Shown here: positions 1 through 8,140 of the stretch, in pieces
How the letters are laid out: every line of letters begins with the position of its first letter
How positions within the stretch are numbered: position 1 is the first letter of the stretch
Assembly: GCA_015152515.1 (NCBI GenBank)
Contig: SUTV01000003.1
Location: forward strand, 62,001-126,000
DNA length: 64,000 nt
Direction: 5' to 3'
Origin: Cyanobacteria bacterium SIG29
GTDB taxonomy: Bacteria; Cyanobacteriota; Vampirovibrionia; Gastranaerophilales; Gastranaerophilaceae
Notes under the pieces: generated by a model
Database searches by the model: none
Told to the model about the DNA's origin: nothing
What the model saw: the letters and a program-made list of their open reading frames with translations, nothing else
Made by a program: the position numbers and the translations under genes

Positions 1-1
1 T

Positions 2-940
2 ATCTTAGATAAAGATGAAGCAAAAAATAGAAGAGTTTGTTTAAAGCTTGGGAAAGTTATATTAAATCAAGCGCAATTATTAAGCATAAAATCATTAATT
101 AATGGAATTGATTCAACACTTTCAAGCATAGATACAAAATCTACTGAAACAGAAAAAGTTGCCCTATCTTTAGGAATAATTGTTTCTAATATTTCTGCAG
201 ATAATACTTTAGAAGTTGCACCAGCTATGCCTTATAAATTAGCTGAAGAATTAAAAGAAGAACAAAACGAAGATTATAATATCATCGAAGAAGTTGAAGC
301 AGAATTACAAAAAGAAAATGTAGTTCAACAAGAACCTACAGAAGAACAAACTGAACAAGTAGAACAAGAAATTCAAACTGAATCAACTATTGAAGAAGTT
401 GAAGCAGAAATAGTTGTTGATGAACGAAATGATATGCAAGATGAACTTGATGTTATTTTTGGAACAAACCCAGCTCAATCAAGTATTTTTAATATAGAAA
501 CTCCACGAGATTTATATGAAGAAAAAGAAGCACTTGCAGATATAATCGTACCAGAACAAGAATACACAAAAGAAGATATTGAACTTGAAAGTTTTCCAAC
601 AAAATATATAAAACAAACCATACGTTCTGGACAAGTAATAAACTTTGAAGGAAATGTAGTAATAATTGGGGATTGTCACCCTGGTTGTGAAATCACAGCC
701 TTTGGTGATATTACAGTATGGGGTGTATTAAGTGGTATAGCTCACGCAGGCGCTAGCGGAAACCAAAAAGCTAGAGTTCGCGCATTAAAAATGAACGCTA
801 TTCAACTAAGAATTGCAAATTGTTATTCAAGAAGACCAGATTCTTTGAATACAGTTTATATTGAAAAAACAAATTCCTTCACTCCAGAAGAAGCAAGAAT
901 AATAAACAACGAGATAGTAGTATTTAAAATAAACGATTAG
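2..940 (+). CDS. minC: Septum-site inhibitor MinC (5' partial)
   Basis: MinC blocks FtsZ assembly away from mid-cell, working with MinD at the membrane. The frame is open from base 2 with no start inside the family's first domain, so the gene begins outside the window; the ATG at 227 is only an internal Met. The first ~75 visible residues match the end of the N-terminal FtsZ-contacting domain. They are followed by a long Glu/Gln-rich linker (about bases 230-590) and then the C-terminal beta-helix domain. That domain has the family signatures IRSGQVINFEGN, GDCHPGCE, VWGVLSGIAHAGASGN and QLRIANC. The acidic linker is much longer than usual. minD follows after 11 bp. Identification is firm; only the start is unseen. 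Confidence 0.95.
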   Translation: MLDKDEAKNRRVCLKLGKVILNQAQLLSIKSLINGIDSTLSSIDTKSTETEKVALSLGIIVSNISADNTLEVAPAMPYKLAEELKEEQNEDYNIIEEVEAELQKENVVQQEPTEEQTEQVEQEIQTESTIEEVEAEIVVDERNDMQDELDVIFGTNPAQSSIFNIETPRDLYEEKEALADIIVPEQEYTKEDIELESFPTKYIKQTIRSGQVINFEGNVVIIGDCHPGCEITAFGDITVWGVLSGIAHAGASGNQKARVRALKMNAIQLRIANCYSRRPDSLNTVYIEKTNSFTPEEARIINNEIVVFKIND

Positions 941-951
941 GAGCAGATTAA

Positions 952-1770
952 ATGGCAGGGAGAGTTATAGTAATTACCTCTGGTAAAGGCGGAGTAGGTA
1001 AAACTACAACAAGCGCTAATATCGGTACGGCACTTGCTAAAAATGGACACAGTGTTGTTCTTATTGATACAGATATCGGTCTTAGAAATTTAGACCTTTT
1101 ACTAGGATTAGAAAACAGAATTGTTTACACTTTAGTTGACGTTGTTGAAGAACGTTGTAAATTAAAGCAAGCACTTGTAAAAGACAAGAAAAATCCTAAC
1201 TTATGTTTATTAGCAGCAGCACAAACTCGTGATAAATCATCAGTAAGTGCTGAACAACTTAAAAAAATTACAGAAAAACTTAAAAAAGATTATGAATTTA
1301 TTTTAGTTGATTGTCCTGCTGGTATTGAGCAAGGATTCCAAACAGCTATAGCAGGCGCTTCTGAAGCTATTGTTGTAACTACTCCAGAAATGTCAGCTGT
1401 AAGAGACGCTGATAGAATTATCGGTTTATTAGAAGCAGCTGAAAATGTAGAAAGCTACAAATTATTGCTTAACAGAGTTAGACCAAATATGATTAAATCT
1501 AACGATATGATGAGCGTTGAAGATGTAGAAAACATTCTTTCTTGTCAAAAAATTGGTGTAATTCCAGAAGATACAGGAATTATTACTTCTACAAACAGAG
1601 GTGAACCAATTGTTAATAATGAAAAATCATTAGCAGGTAAGGCTTACTTAAATGTTGCTAGAAGAATAAATGGGGAAAATATTCCATTTTTAGATATTGA
1701 TGAACCAAAAGATATTGTAGGAAAAATCAAAAAATTCTTTTCCGGCTTATCTAAACAAGGAAAGGAGTAA
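952..1770 (+). CDS. minD: Septum-site ATPase MinD
   Basis: Membrane-cycling ATPase that recruits MinC and is released by MinE. The deviant Walker A motif SGKGGVGKTT spans residues 10-19, followed by the IDTDIGLRNLDLLLG switch region and a Walker B-type VDCPAGIEQGF. The C-terminal stretch VGKIKKFFSGLS has the amphipathic, Lys/Phe-rich character of the MinD membrane-targeting helix. Length (272 aa) is normal for the family. A Shine-Dalgarno aggag lies about 9 nt before ATG, overlapping the minC end. It is the middle gene of a tight minC-minD-minE operon. Confidence 0.97.
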   Translation: MAGRVIVITSGKGGVGKTTTSANIGTALAKNGHSVVLIDTDIGLRNLDLLLGLENRIVYTLVDVVEERCKLKQALVKDKKNPNLCLLAAAQTRDKSSVSAEQLKKITEKLKKDYEFILVDCPAGIEQGFQTAIAGASEAIVVTTPEMSAVRDADRIIGLLEAAENVESYKLLLNRVRPNMIKSNDMMSVEDVENILSCQKIGVIPEDTGIITSTNRGEPIVNNEKSLAGKAYLNVARRINGENIPFLDIDEPKDIVGKIKKFFSGLSKQGKE

Positions 1771-1773
1771 AAA

Positions 1774-2274
1774 ATGAAAACACTTTTTTCTGATATTTAC
1801 AATAAAATAATGGAATTATTCCAAATAGAAAGATCTGAAAACACAAGCGAATGCGCTACTAATAGATTACAAGTTATTCTTATGCATGATAGAACAAAAT
1901 TAGACCCTATCATTATGAATAAAATGAGAGAAGAGCTAATTGATGTTTTTTCTAAATATGTTGTAATAGACAAAGAAGAACTTGAAATTGGATTAAAAAA
2001 TGAAGGCGATGCAGTAGCTTTAATGTTAAACATCCCAATCATCAGATCAAAAACTGAAGAAGAACTTGAAGAAATCAGAAAGAAACTTCAAGAAGAAGAA
2101 ACTAAAGTTGAAGATGAAGAAGATGATGATGAAGAAGATGATGAAATTGTTGAAGGTGAAGCAACAGAAGTAATTATTGAAAAAATAGAAGATCCAACTG
2201 TAGAACCGGTTGAAGATGAAGCCTCTGATGACAAAGAAGACGAAATTGTTGAAGAAGAGGAAGACAAAGAATAA
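1774..2274 (+). CDS. minE: MinE topological specificity factor with acidic tail
   Basis: MinE stimulates MinD ATPase and drives Min oscillation. Residues 1-90 carry the family features: an N-terminal amphipathic membrane segment (LFSDIYNKIMELF), the MinD-contact region ATNRLQVILMHDR, and the dimer domain ending in ALMLNIPII. At 166 aa it is nearly twice the usual length. Residues ~92-166 form a Glu/Asp tail with almost no hydrophobic residues, resembling the acidic linker in the neighbouring MinC. It starts 3 bp after minD, using ggag at the minD end as ribosome-binding site. A strong hairpin follows immediately. Confidence 0.93.
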   Translation: MKTLFSDIYNKIMELFQIERSENTSECATNRLQVILMHDRTKLDPIIMNKMREELIDVFSKYVVIDKEELEIGLKNEGDAVALMLNIPIIRSKTEEELEEIRKKLQEEETKVEDEEDDDEEDDEIVEGEATEVIIEKIEDPTVEPVEDEASDDKEDEIVEEEEDKE

Positions 2275-2280
2275 TAAAAA

Positions 2281-2309
2281 AAGAGGGGTTTAAACCCCTC
2301 TTTTTTTTT
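2281..2309. terminator. Bidirectional intrinsic terminator between minE and a convergent gene
   Basis: A perfect 22-nt palindrome (2281-2302; GAGGGG/CCCCTC stem) is flanked by T9 on the right and A7 on the left. It can therefore end minCDE transcription and also that of the minus-strand gene that stops at 2308. Confidence 0.93.
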
Positions 2310-3054
2310 ATTTCAAATGAAATTTTTTACGCAATTTTTTCTTTAAACTTTTAATAAAAATCAAATTAACAAATAATCGTTGAATTTTTCTTTTTAACAA
2401 AAAACCAAATGGCAAATTCAAAGTATATTTATTAAATAACCAAGTCAATTTTTTTCTTTTTACAGCATAATCAAATTCTGATTTTTTATCTTTGTACGAA
2501 GAAACAACATAAGTCACATTATCACTAAGTTTTTCAATATTATTTGTTTGTTTTTCGTTATTTACGATATATAGCAAATCAAATTTTTTATTTGGATATT
2601 TTAATAAAACCTTATTAAAAATTTCTACTATTGAAGATTTATCAGCCTTTTTGCTGTCAGTTAAAGGAAGTTCAACCCACACCATCAAAATAGAATTTGA
2701 TTTATTTATATCAGAATATAAACGTTCTATTCTTCTATTATACTTTGATTTAACTTCATCATATGAAACATTAAAATCTAATTTTGCAGAAAAATCGTGA
2801 TTAAAAGTAAAGTCATTTTGTTTATTATAATATGCATTACAATCATTAATACCATTATAAAATGCATATTCTAAATCATCTTTATTTATATAATTTTTAA
2901 ATTGATTTAAAAATAAATTTATTCTTTCTTCAAAATTAGAACCAGCGACCCAATCCAAAGGATATGAAGCAAATTGAAGATCATTTTCACGCAATAATTG
3001 AGTACAAGAACAAGCTTCCCCAATACTAAAAATGAAATCATATTTCTTTAACAT
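2308..3054 (-). CDS. DUF1796-like protein (putative papain-like cysteine peptidase family)
   Basis: About 248 aa. The N-terminus SIGEACSCTQLLR and the following FASYPLDWV match the DUF1796 family, annotated as putative papain-like cysteine peptidase; its real reaction is unknown to me. Such proteins often occur beside surface-polysaccharide genes, as here. The middle is a Rossmann-like alternation (SILMVWVELPL, FDLLYIVNN). The C-terminal ~50 residues are Lys/Arg/Phe-rich and could bind the membrane. The reading frame extends to a TTG at 3102, but ATG 3054 fits the family N-terminus better. No strong ribosome-binding site is visible. Confidence 0.75.
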   Translation of the reverse strand: MLKKYDFIFSIGEACSCTQLLRENDLQFASYPLDWVAGSNFEERINLFLNQFKNYINKDDLEYAFYNGINDCNAYYNKQNDFTFNHDFSAKLDFNVSYDEVKSKYNRRIERLYSDINKSNSILMVWVELPLTDSKKADKSSIVEIFNKVLLKYPNKKFDLLYIVNNEKQTNNIEKLSDNVTYVVSSYKDKKSEFDYAVKRKKLTWLFNKYTLNLPFGFLLKRKIQRLFVNLIFIKSLKKKLRKKFHLK

Positions 3055-3067
3055 TTTAGAATTCCAA

Positions 3068-3154
3068 TTATAATCCAATTGCCATCTTAATATCACCAAC
3101 AATAGCGATAATTACCAATATAGTAACAAAAATATTCCAAATAATTTCTTTCAT
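3068..3154 (-). CDS. Possible 28-aa hydrophobic small protein
   Basis: A minus-strand ATG at 3154 opens a 28-codon frame ending at TAA 3068-3070. It encodes a Lys/Glu start, a run of Ile/Val/Leu long enough for one membrane span, and a short basic end. It lies directly upstream of, and partly overlaps the extended reading frame of, the DUF1796-like gene. No good ribosome-binding site is seen, so it may be chance. I do not recognise it. Confidence 0.25.
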   Translation of the reverse strand: MKEIIWNIFVTILVIIAIVGDIKMAIGL

Positions 3155-3258
3155 AAAACAATAATAACATTATTAAAAAAAATATAAAAGATTTATAAAT
3201 TTATAGAGGGGTTGATTTTTTCTTTTCAGCATTTAATAATTAATTAACGATATGATAT

Positions 3259-3335
<77 letters not shown>

Positions 3336-3338
3336 TTT

Positions 3339-3366
3339 ACCCGCCATAAACTTGGCGGGTTTTTTA
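3339..3366 (+). terminator. Intrinsic terminator after tRNA-fMet
   Basis: A 7-bp stem ACCCGCC (3339-3345) / GGCGGGT (3354-3360) with an 8-nt loop is followed by a run of T residues. Confidence 0.92.
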
Positions 3367-3383
3367 TTAAAAAAGGATAAAAA

Positions 3384-4085
3384 ATGAAACATCTTGTTGT
3401 AATTCCAACATACAATGAAATTGAAAACATAAAAGAAATTGTTGAAGAGATTTTTTCTCTTTACCCACAAGTAAATATTTTAGTTGTTGATGATTCTTCA
3501 CCAGATGGTACAGCTAATTTAGTAAAAGAACTACAAGAAAAGTTTTCACAACTTCATTTATTAATTCAAGAAAAAAAATCAGGTTTGGCAAAAGCTTATA
3601 TAAATGGTTTTAAATGGGGATTAAACAATAATTTTGAACTATTTACAACCATTGATGCAGATTTTTCACACCCTCCCAAAAGCATAGCAACAGCAATTGA
3701 ACTAATCAATACTGGATATGACTTTGCTTGTGGCTCAAGATATATGAAAAATGGTGGCACAACAGAAAAACATTGGTTTAGAAATTTAACTTCTGTTGGT
3801 GGCAATATATATGCAAACTTTATTTTAGGTAAAGAACTAAAAGATTGGACAGAAGGCTTTAATACATTTACAAAAGAAACTTTATCAAAAATAGATTTAG
3901 ACAAAATTAAATGCAAAGGCTACATTTTTCACGCAGAAATGAAATATAAAGCTATAAAAAAAGGTTGTAAGATATCTGAATTTCCTATATTTTTCAAAGT
4001 TAGAACAAAAGGGAAATCAAAAATGGATTATAAAATAATCATAGAAGCTCTTTTTAGTGTTATACAAATAAAACTAAGAAAATAA
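3384..4085 (+). CDS. Polyprenol (dolichol)-phosphate mannosyltransferase-like GT2 glycosyltransferase
   Basis: Transfers a sugar, typically mannose, from a nucleotide donor to a polyprenyl phosphate on the cytoplasmic face of the membrane. GT2 motifs are clear: VIPTYNE near the start, VVDDSSPDGT for nucleotide binding, the metal-binding TIDADFSHPP, and GSRYMKNGG. The spacing WTEGFNTF...GYIFHAEMKYKA is typical of DPM1 proteins. At 233 aa it is the catalytic domain only, without the C-terminal membrane spans found in many bacterial homologues. Its start has an aagga ribosome-binding site. Its end overlaps the convergent aminotransferase by 12 bp. Donor specificity cannot be read from sequence. 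Confidence 0.88.
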   Translation: MKHLVVIPTYNEIENIKEIVEEIFSLYPQVNILVVDDSSPDGTANLVKELQEKFSQLHLLIQEKKSGLAKAYINGFKWGLNNNFELFTTIDADFSHPPKSIATAIELINTGYDFACGSRYMKNGGTTEKHWFRNLTSVGGNIYANFILGKELKDWTEGFNTFTKETLSKIDLDKIKCKGYIFHAEMKYKAIKKGCKISEFPIFFKVRTKGKSKMDYKIIIEALFSVIQIKLRK

Positions 4086-5198
4086 TTTAATTATTTTATT
4101 TGAAATATATTCTAATTTTTCATCAGTCAAATTAAGACCTGTTGGAATATAAAAGCCTTTTTCATACAACATTTCAGATACTGGTCTTTTAATATCATCT
4201 AAAATCCCCAATTTTTCAAAAATTGGTTGTTTGTGCATTGGATAAAAAAATGGTCTAGTTTCAATATTTTCCTTTTTAAGAAATTCAATTGCATTTTTTG
4301 CTGTTAAATTATTCTTTTCATCAATAAGAACACCAAAAACCCAATAATGATTTTGTGCATAAGAAGTATTTTTTAAAGAAAGACTCGCAGGAATATCTTT
4401 CAATAATTTTTGATAAATATTTCCTATATATTGTTTTTTTTCAATTGTTTTATCTAATTTTTCAAACTGAGCATAAGCAACTGCTGCTTGAAGATTAGAC
4501 ATTCTTAAATTCCAACCGATTTCTTGATGAACAAATTTATCTGATGAAAAACACAAATTTTTATAATAATCTATTTTTTCCTTAATCTTTTCATTAGAAG
4601 TTAAAACAATACCACCCTCTCCGCACGCAATATGTTTATTTGTATAAAATGAGAATGTAGAAACATCACCAAATGAACCACATTTTTTGCCTTTATACTC
4701 TTGCCCATGAGCTTGCGCTGTATCTTCTATAATTTTTAAATCATATTTCTTTGCAATTCTAAGAATTTCATCAACATCAGAAGGAAGCCCATATATATGA
4801 ACAATCATAATAGCTTTTGTTCTTGAAGTTATAACTTCTTCTATTTTTGAAGTATCTATATTCCAAGTTTTATCTTCAGAATCTACAAAAACTGGTTTTA
4901 AATTATTATAAATACAACTTTGTGCACCAGAAATAATATTAAATGAAGGAATGATAACCTCATCATTATCTTCCCAATCGAAAACATCTTTCATTGCCTT
5001 TATAGCAACATCTAAAGCTGCACTACCATTAGTAACACAACTTCCATATTTTTGATTACAATATTGAGAAAACTCTGTTTCTAACTTTTGAACAAAAGGT
5101 CCATTTGAACCAATCCAACCAGAATCAATACATTGAGTCAAATATAATTTTTCATTTCCAGATAAATCCGGTTCAAATACACCAATGAAATCACTCAT
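4074..5198 (-). CDS. DegT/DnrJ/EryC1/StrS family sugar aminotransferase
   Basis: PLP-dependent aminotransferase of the nucleotide-sugar type, normally converting a keto-sugar nucleotide to an amino-sugar. The internal aldimine Lys is in SFYTNKHIACGEGG (around residue 188). Other family marks are TNGSAALDVA, the VHIYGLPSDVDEI loop, EDTAQAHG and GWNLRMSNLQAA. Length (374 aa) is standard. It overlaps the upstream cupin gene by 8 bp, so the two are an operon. Together with the nearby GT2 enzyme this suggests biosynthesis of an amino-sugar-containing glycan. Exact substrate unknown. Confidence 0.9.
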   Translation of the reverse strand: MSDFIGVFEPDLSGNEKLYLTQCIDSGWIGSNGPFVQKLETEFSQYCNQKYGSCVTNGSAALDVAIKAMKDVFDWEDNDEVIIPSFNIISGAQSCIYNNLKPVFVDSEDKTWNIDTSKIEEVITSRTKAIMIVHIYGLPSDVDEILRIAKKYDLKIIEDTAQAHGQEYKGKKCGSFGDVSTFSFYTNKHIACGEGGIVLTSNEKIKEKIDYYKNLCFSSDKFVHQEIGWNLRMSNLQAAVAYAQFEKLDKTIEKKQYIGNIYQKLLKDIPASLSLKNTSYAQNHYWVFGVLIDEKNNLTAKNAIEFLKKENIETRPFFYPMHKQPIFEKLGILDDIKRPVSEMLYEKGFYIPTGLNLTDEKLEYISNKIIKLFS

Positions 5199-5622
5199 TA
5201 ATTATCACCTTTTCATCTGAAATTTCTGCGAAACGTTCTTTATCATTAACGCCCAAATAAGGTCCTTGCTTTACTTCTATCATTGAAACATCTTCCAAAC
5301 ATTTCAAACCATGCCCACCATAAGCAAGAAAAACTATATCACCAGTTTCTAATATTGTACTTTCAATATATTCTTTTTCTTGAGAATATAAATCTAATCT
5401 CAATTTACCTTTTTTAATTATTAATGTTTCTTGTGTATGAGATACTTTTCTTTGTACTTTATTGTGAATATGTGCTTTAATCACAGCATTTTTCGGATGA
5501 CTCATATATGCAATTTGTTGAGCTGAATCATCTTGAGTGAAGAACTTAATACCCTCATTTGAATAACTATTTTTAATAACCAAAGCAATTTGTTTATTTT
5601 TATAATAAAAATTTTTAATCAT
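5191..5622 (-). CDS. Cupin-fold protein
   Basis: About 143 aa with a single cupin barrel: the first metal-box-like segment is IKAHIHNKVQRKVSHTQE, followed by KKGKLRLDLYS, LETGDIVFLAYGGHGL and VSMIEVKQGPYLG. Small cupins of this kind accompany nucleotide-sugar pathways as isomerases or regulators, but the reaction here is not evident. ATG 5622 is preferred because AAGG lies 6 nt upstream; a TTG at 5628 is the alternative. It is translationally coupled to the DegT aminotransferase (8-bp overlap). Confidence 0.75.
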   Translation of the reverse strand: MIKNFYYKNKQIALVIKNSYSNEGIKFFTQDDSAQQIAYMSHPKNAVIKAHIHNKVQRKVSHTQETLIIKKGKLRLDLYSQEKEYIESTILETGDIVFLAYGGHGLKCLEDVSMIEVKQGPYLGVNDKERFAEISDEKVIINE

Positions 5623-5703
5623 AATCAACCTTATAAACGAAAAATAATCAATAATTTTATTATATAATATTATTTGTAATTTTAAAAATATTTTAGAGGC
5701 AAA

Positions 5704-7086
5704 ATGAAAATATTATTTGTTATACCAAATTTTGATTCTTATGTATTAGCACCACCACTTGGCATTTTATGGTTATCTTCATATGCAAAAAAATATGCGA
5801 ATGCTGAGACAAAGATTGTTGACGCGTTAAGAGATAATCTTAGTACAAATGATATTATTAAAATTGCAAAAGAATATAATCCTGATTTAATAGGGATACA
5901 CTGTTTAACTGCGTTTTACAAACAAACAATTGAAACATCAAGAGCATTAAAAGAAGAAGGCTTTAAAATTTATATAGGCGGAGTTCACCCAACATTTATG
6001 CCTTATTCAACTTTAAAAGATAGCAATGCTGATTTTGTTGTATGTGGAGAAGGTGAAATTCCACTTTTAAAACTTTGCGAAAACAACTTTAACCATAAAA
6101 ATATTCAAGGGGTTTACGATTTAGAATCTTTAAAAGATGATGATACTCAAATTGATGGAGAACCAATTAAAAAAGCAGAAACCGTAATGGATTTAAATAC
6201 AATTCCAATGCCAGATTGGGAACAATTACCACCAATATCATACCCTCATTCTCCACACGCTGTAATTGCAAGAGGTAATCCAATTGGTATTGTTATGACT
6301 TCAAGAGGTTGCCCTAGCAGATGTACCTTCTGTTCATCTAACAATTTTTACAAAGGAATTAGACAACGTTCTGTTGAAAATGTAATTGAAGAAGTAAAAT
6401 ATCAAATTAAACATTTAGGCATAAGAGAATTACAATTTACTGATGATAATTTAACCCTAAAAAAAGAATATATCATTGAGCTATGTAATGCTTTATTAGA
6501 AAACGATATCAAGATTCCTTGGTCAACACCAAATGGAGTTAGAGCTGATAAAGTTGATAAAGAAGTATTAGATTTAATGAAAAAATCAGGTTGCTACCTA
6601 ATTGATTTCGGAATTGAATCAGCAAATAATCAAATTCTTAAAAACATTAGAAAAGGTGAAACAATTGAAGAAATTGATTTAGCAATTAATCTTGCAAGCG
6701 AAACAGGAATGATAACTCAAGGTAACTTTATCTTTGGTTTGCCTGGTGAAACAAAAGAAACAATGCAAGAAACTATAAACTATGCTGTAAATTCAAAATT
6801 AGATAGAGCTGGATTCTTTGCATTAAGACTTTTACCTGGTTCTGATTTATCAAGAACATTAAAAGAAAAATATGAATTTAATTATGACCATTCTTTCATT
6901 TCAAAACCGGATTGGTTACCTGAAAATTTAACAGAAGAAGAAATTTTAAGAACAATTCAAAAAGCATATTGGCAATTCTATTTTAGACCAAGAAGACTTT
7001 GGAATTTATTAAATGATATTCCAGTTTCACAAACAAAATACATTCTAAAAGCAATGATAAACTATCATTTATTTAAACTATGGTAA
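5704..7086 (+). CDS. B12-binding radical SAM protein
   Basis: 460 aa. Residues 1-140 form a cobalamin-binding-type Rossmann domain (PLGILWLSSYAKK, IGIHCLTAFY, IYIGGVHPTF, CGEGEIPLLKL). The radical SAM core has the cluster cysteines C203, C207 and C210 (CPSRCTFC), the LQFTDDNLTL strand, and the IDFGIESAN and GLPGETKETMQ motifs of the BchE/P-methylase-like group. Such enzymes methylate unactivated carbons or phosphorus, or form rings; the substrate here is unknown. It is distinct from the A/B-type array that follows. A ribosome-binding site agagg precedes the start. Confidence 0.88.
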   Translation: MKILFVIPNFDSYVLAPPLGILWLSSYAKKYANAETKIVDALRDNLSTNDIIKIAKEYNPDLIGIHCLTAFYKQTIETSRALKEEGFKIYIGGVHPTFMPYSTLKDSNADFVVCGEGEIPLLKLCENNFNHKNIQGVYDLESLKDDDTQIDGEPIKKAETVMDLNTIPMPDWEQLPPISYPHSPHAVIARGNPIGIVMTSRGCPSRCTFCSSNNFYKGIRQRSVENVIEEVKYQIKHLGIRELQFTDDNLTLKKEYIIELCNALLENDIKIPWSTPNGVRADKVDKEVLDLMKKSGCYLIDFGIESANNQILKNIRKGETIEEIDLAINLASETGMITQGNFIFGLPGETKETMQETINYAVNSKLDRAGFFALRLLPGSDLSRTLKEKYEFNYDHSFISKPDWLPENLTEEEILRTIQKAYWQFYFRPRRLWNLLNDIPVSQTKYILKAMINYHLFKLW

Positions 7087-7089
7087 GAA

Positions 7090-8085
7090 TTATTTTTTAG
7101 AATAACCTTGTTTTAAAACTTGAGTTGTATATGGAGGGATTCCCAAATCCATATTATGTTCTTTACATGCTTTTTTAGCATAATCAACAATTTCATAATA
7201 ATGTTTTGGAATTGTAAAATCGCCATCAATAATATCACGATAGTCTATATCTAAAACGATTATTTTAACATTCAAATCAATCATTTTATCCATAAACATT
7301 TTAAATTCATTCAAATTATCATTATAACCATTAACAATAATGTATTTAATAATTATTGAATCATTACCCGCGACGCTAATATATTTTCTTATATTATCAA
7401 TTGATTTATCAAACTTATCTACTTGTTTTATTTTCAAATAAGTTTCTCTGCATCCAGAATCAAGAGCAGTACATAGTTCACCTTTTTTATTAGCCAAAAG
7501 CTGTTCAATAATAGGCATATATACAATATTATTTGTTGGAATGTAAATTGTTCCAACACCTCTTTTTAAGAAAGTTTCAATAATTTCTTGATGATTTTTA
7601 AGACAAGATATATTTCCACCTTGAAAATCTATATACAACTTTTCTTTATCAATCAAATCATTATCATAAAGCTCATTTATAAACTTTAAAACATCAAACA
7701 AAACTGGTTTATTAGCATCTTCTGCTATCTTTTCAAATGTTCTATTTCCTTGAGTGCAATAAACACACGCACAATTGCATTGAGTATAATGATTTAAAGT
7801 CATTTTATTTATTCTTAAATCATCAACTTGTTTATATGGTTGAAGATGTACACAATTCTTACATTCAGAAGGAATTTGACCATTTTTAAGCATTTTAATA
7901 AACTTCTTCTTATTTTCTAAAAAGCTTAAAATAGAATTTTTATTTGATAATTCACTGACAAAAGCAGGACCAATATTTGCGCTACAGCATGGTTCAAGCG
8001 CATTTCTACAAGAAAAATGCAAATGATTGTGCATCAATTCACACATATAAGATTTTTTCTTTTTAAATATATTTAAAAAATTCAT
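7090..8085 (-). CDS. Radical SAM protein, A-type, GGN variant
   Basis: 331 aa, first member of the array. A-type means: an N-terminal Cys box (one Cys near residue 5-15, a CC about 17 residues later, then C-x2-C before the core), followed by the SAM-cluster motif at residues ~95-110. Here these are CELMHNHLHF, EPCCS, SECKNC and CNCACVYC (C103/C107/C110). The SAM-binding GGE is replaced by FQGGNIS. The segment SGCRETYLKIKQVDKFD is the array-wide core signature. The leader MNFLNIFKKKKSY is unusual for A-type and resembles the TPR proteins' starts. It is divergent from the next gene across 55 bp holding both promoters. Confidence 0.9.
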   Translation of the reverse strand: MNFLNIFKKKKSYMCELMHNHLHFSCRNALEPCCSANIGPAFVSELSNKNSILSFLENKKKFIKMLKNGQIPSECKNCVHLQPYKQVDDLRINKMTLNHYTQCNCACVYCTQGNRTFEKIAEDANKPVLFDVLKFINELYDNDLIDKEKLYIDFQGGNISCLKNHQEIIETFLKRGVGTIYIPTNNIVYMPIIEQLLANKKGELCTALDSGCRETYLKIKQVDKFDKSIDNIRKYISVAGNDSIIIKYIIVNGYNDNLNEFKMFMDKMIDLNVKIIVLDIDYRDIIDGDFTIPKHYYEIVDYAKKACKEHNMDLGIPPYTTQVLKQGYSKK

Positions 8086-8128
8086 AAAATACTTTCTTTA
8101 TCCTATTATTATAATATCAGAAATTTAG

Positions 8129-8134
8129 TATAAT
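8129..8134 (+). promoter_or_regulatory. -10 box of a leaderless promoter
   Basis: TATAAT ends 6 nt before the ATG at 8141 with no Shine-Dalgarno between. Transcription should begin at or within a base or two of the start codon. No convincing -35 is seen. Confidence 0.6.
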
Positions 8135-8140
8135 GAAATT

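Noticed and set aside
1797-2042. Minus-strand ORF inside minE, and similar antisense ORFs in most genes
   Set aside because: Shadow frames from A/T-rich coding sequence: no ribosome-binding site, low-complexity peptides, and a well-supported gene on the other strand.
4079-4097. Palindrome AAAATAA-N5-TTATTTT at the GT2/DegT junction
   Set aside because: Stem is A/T only and too weak to call a terminator.
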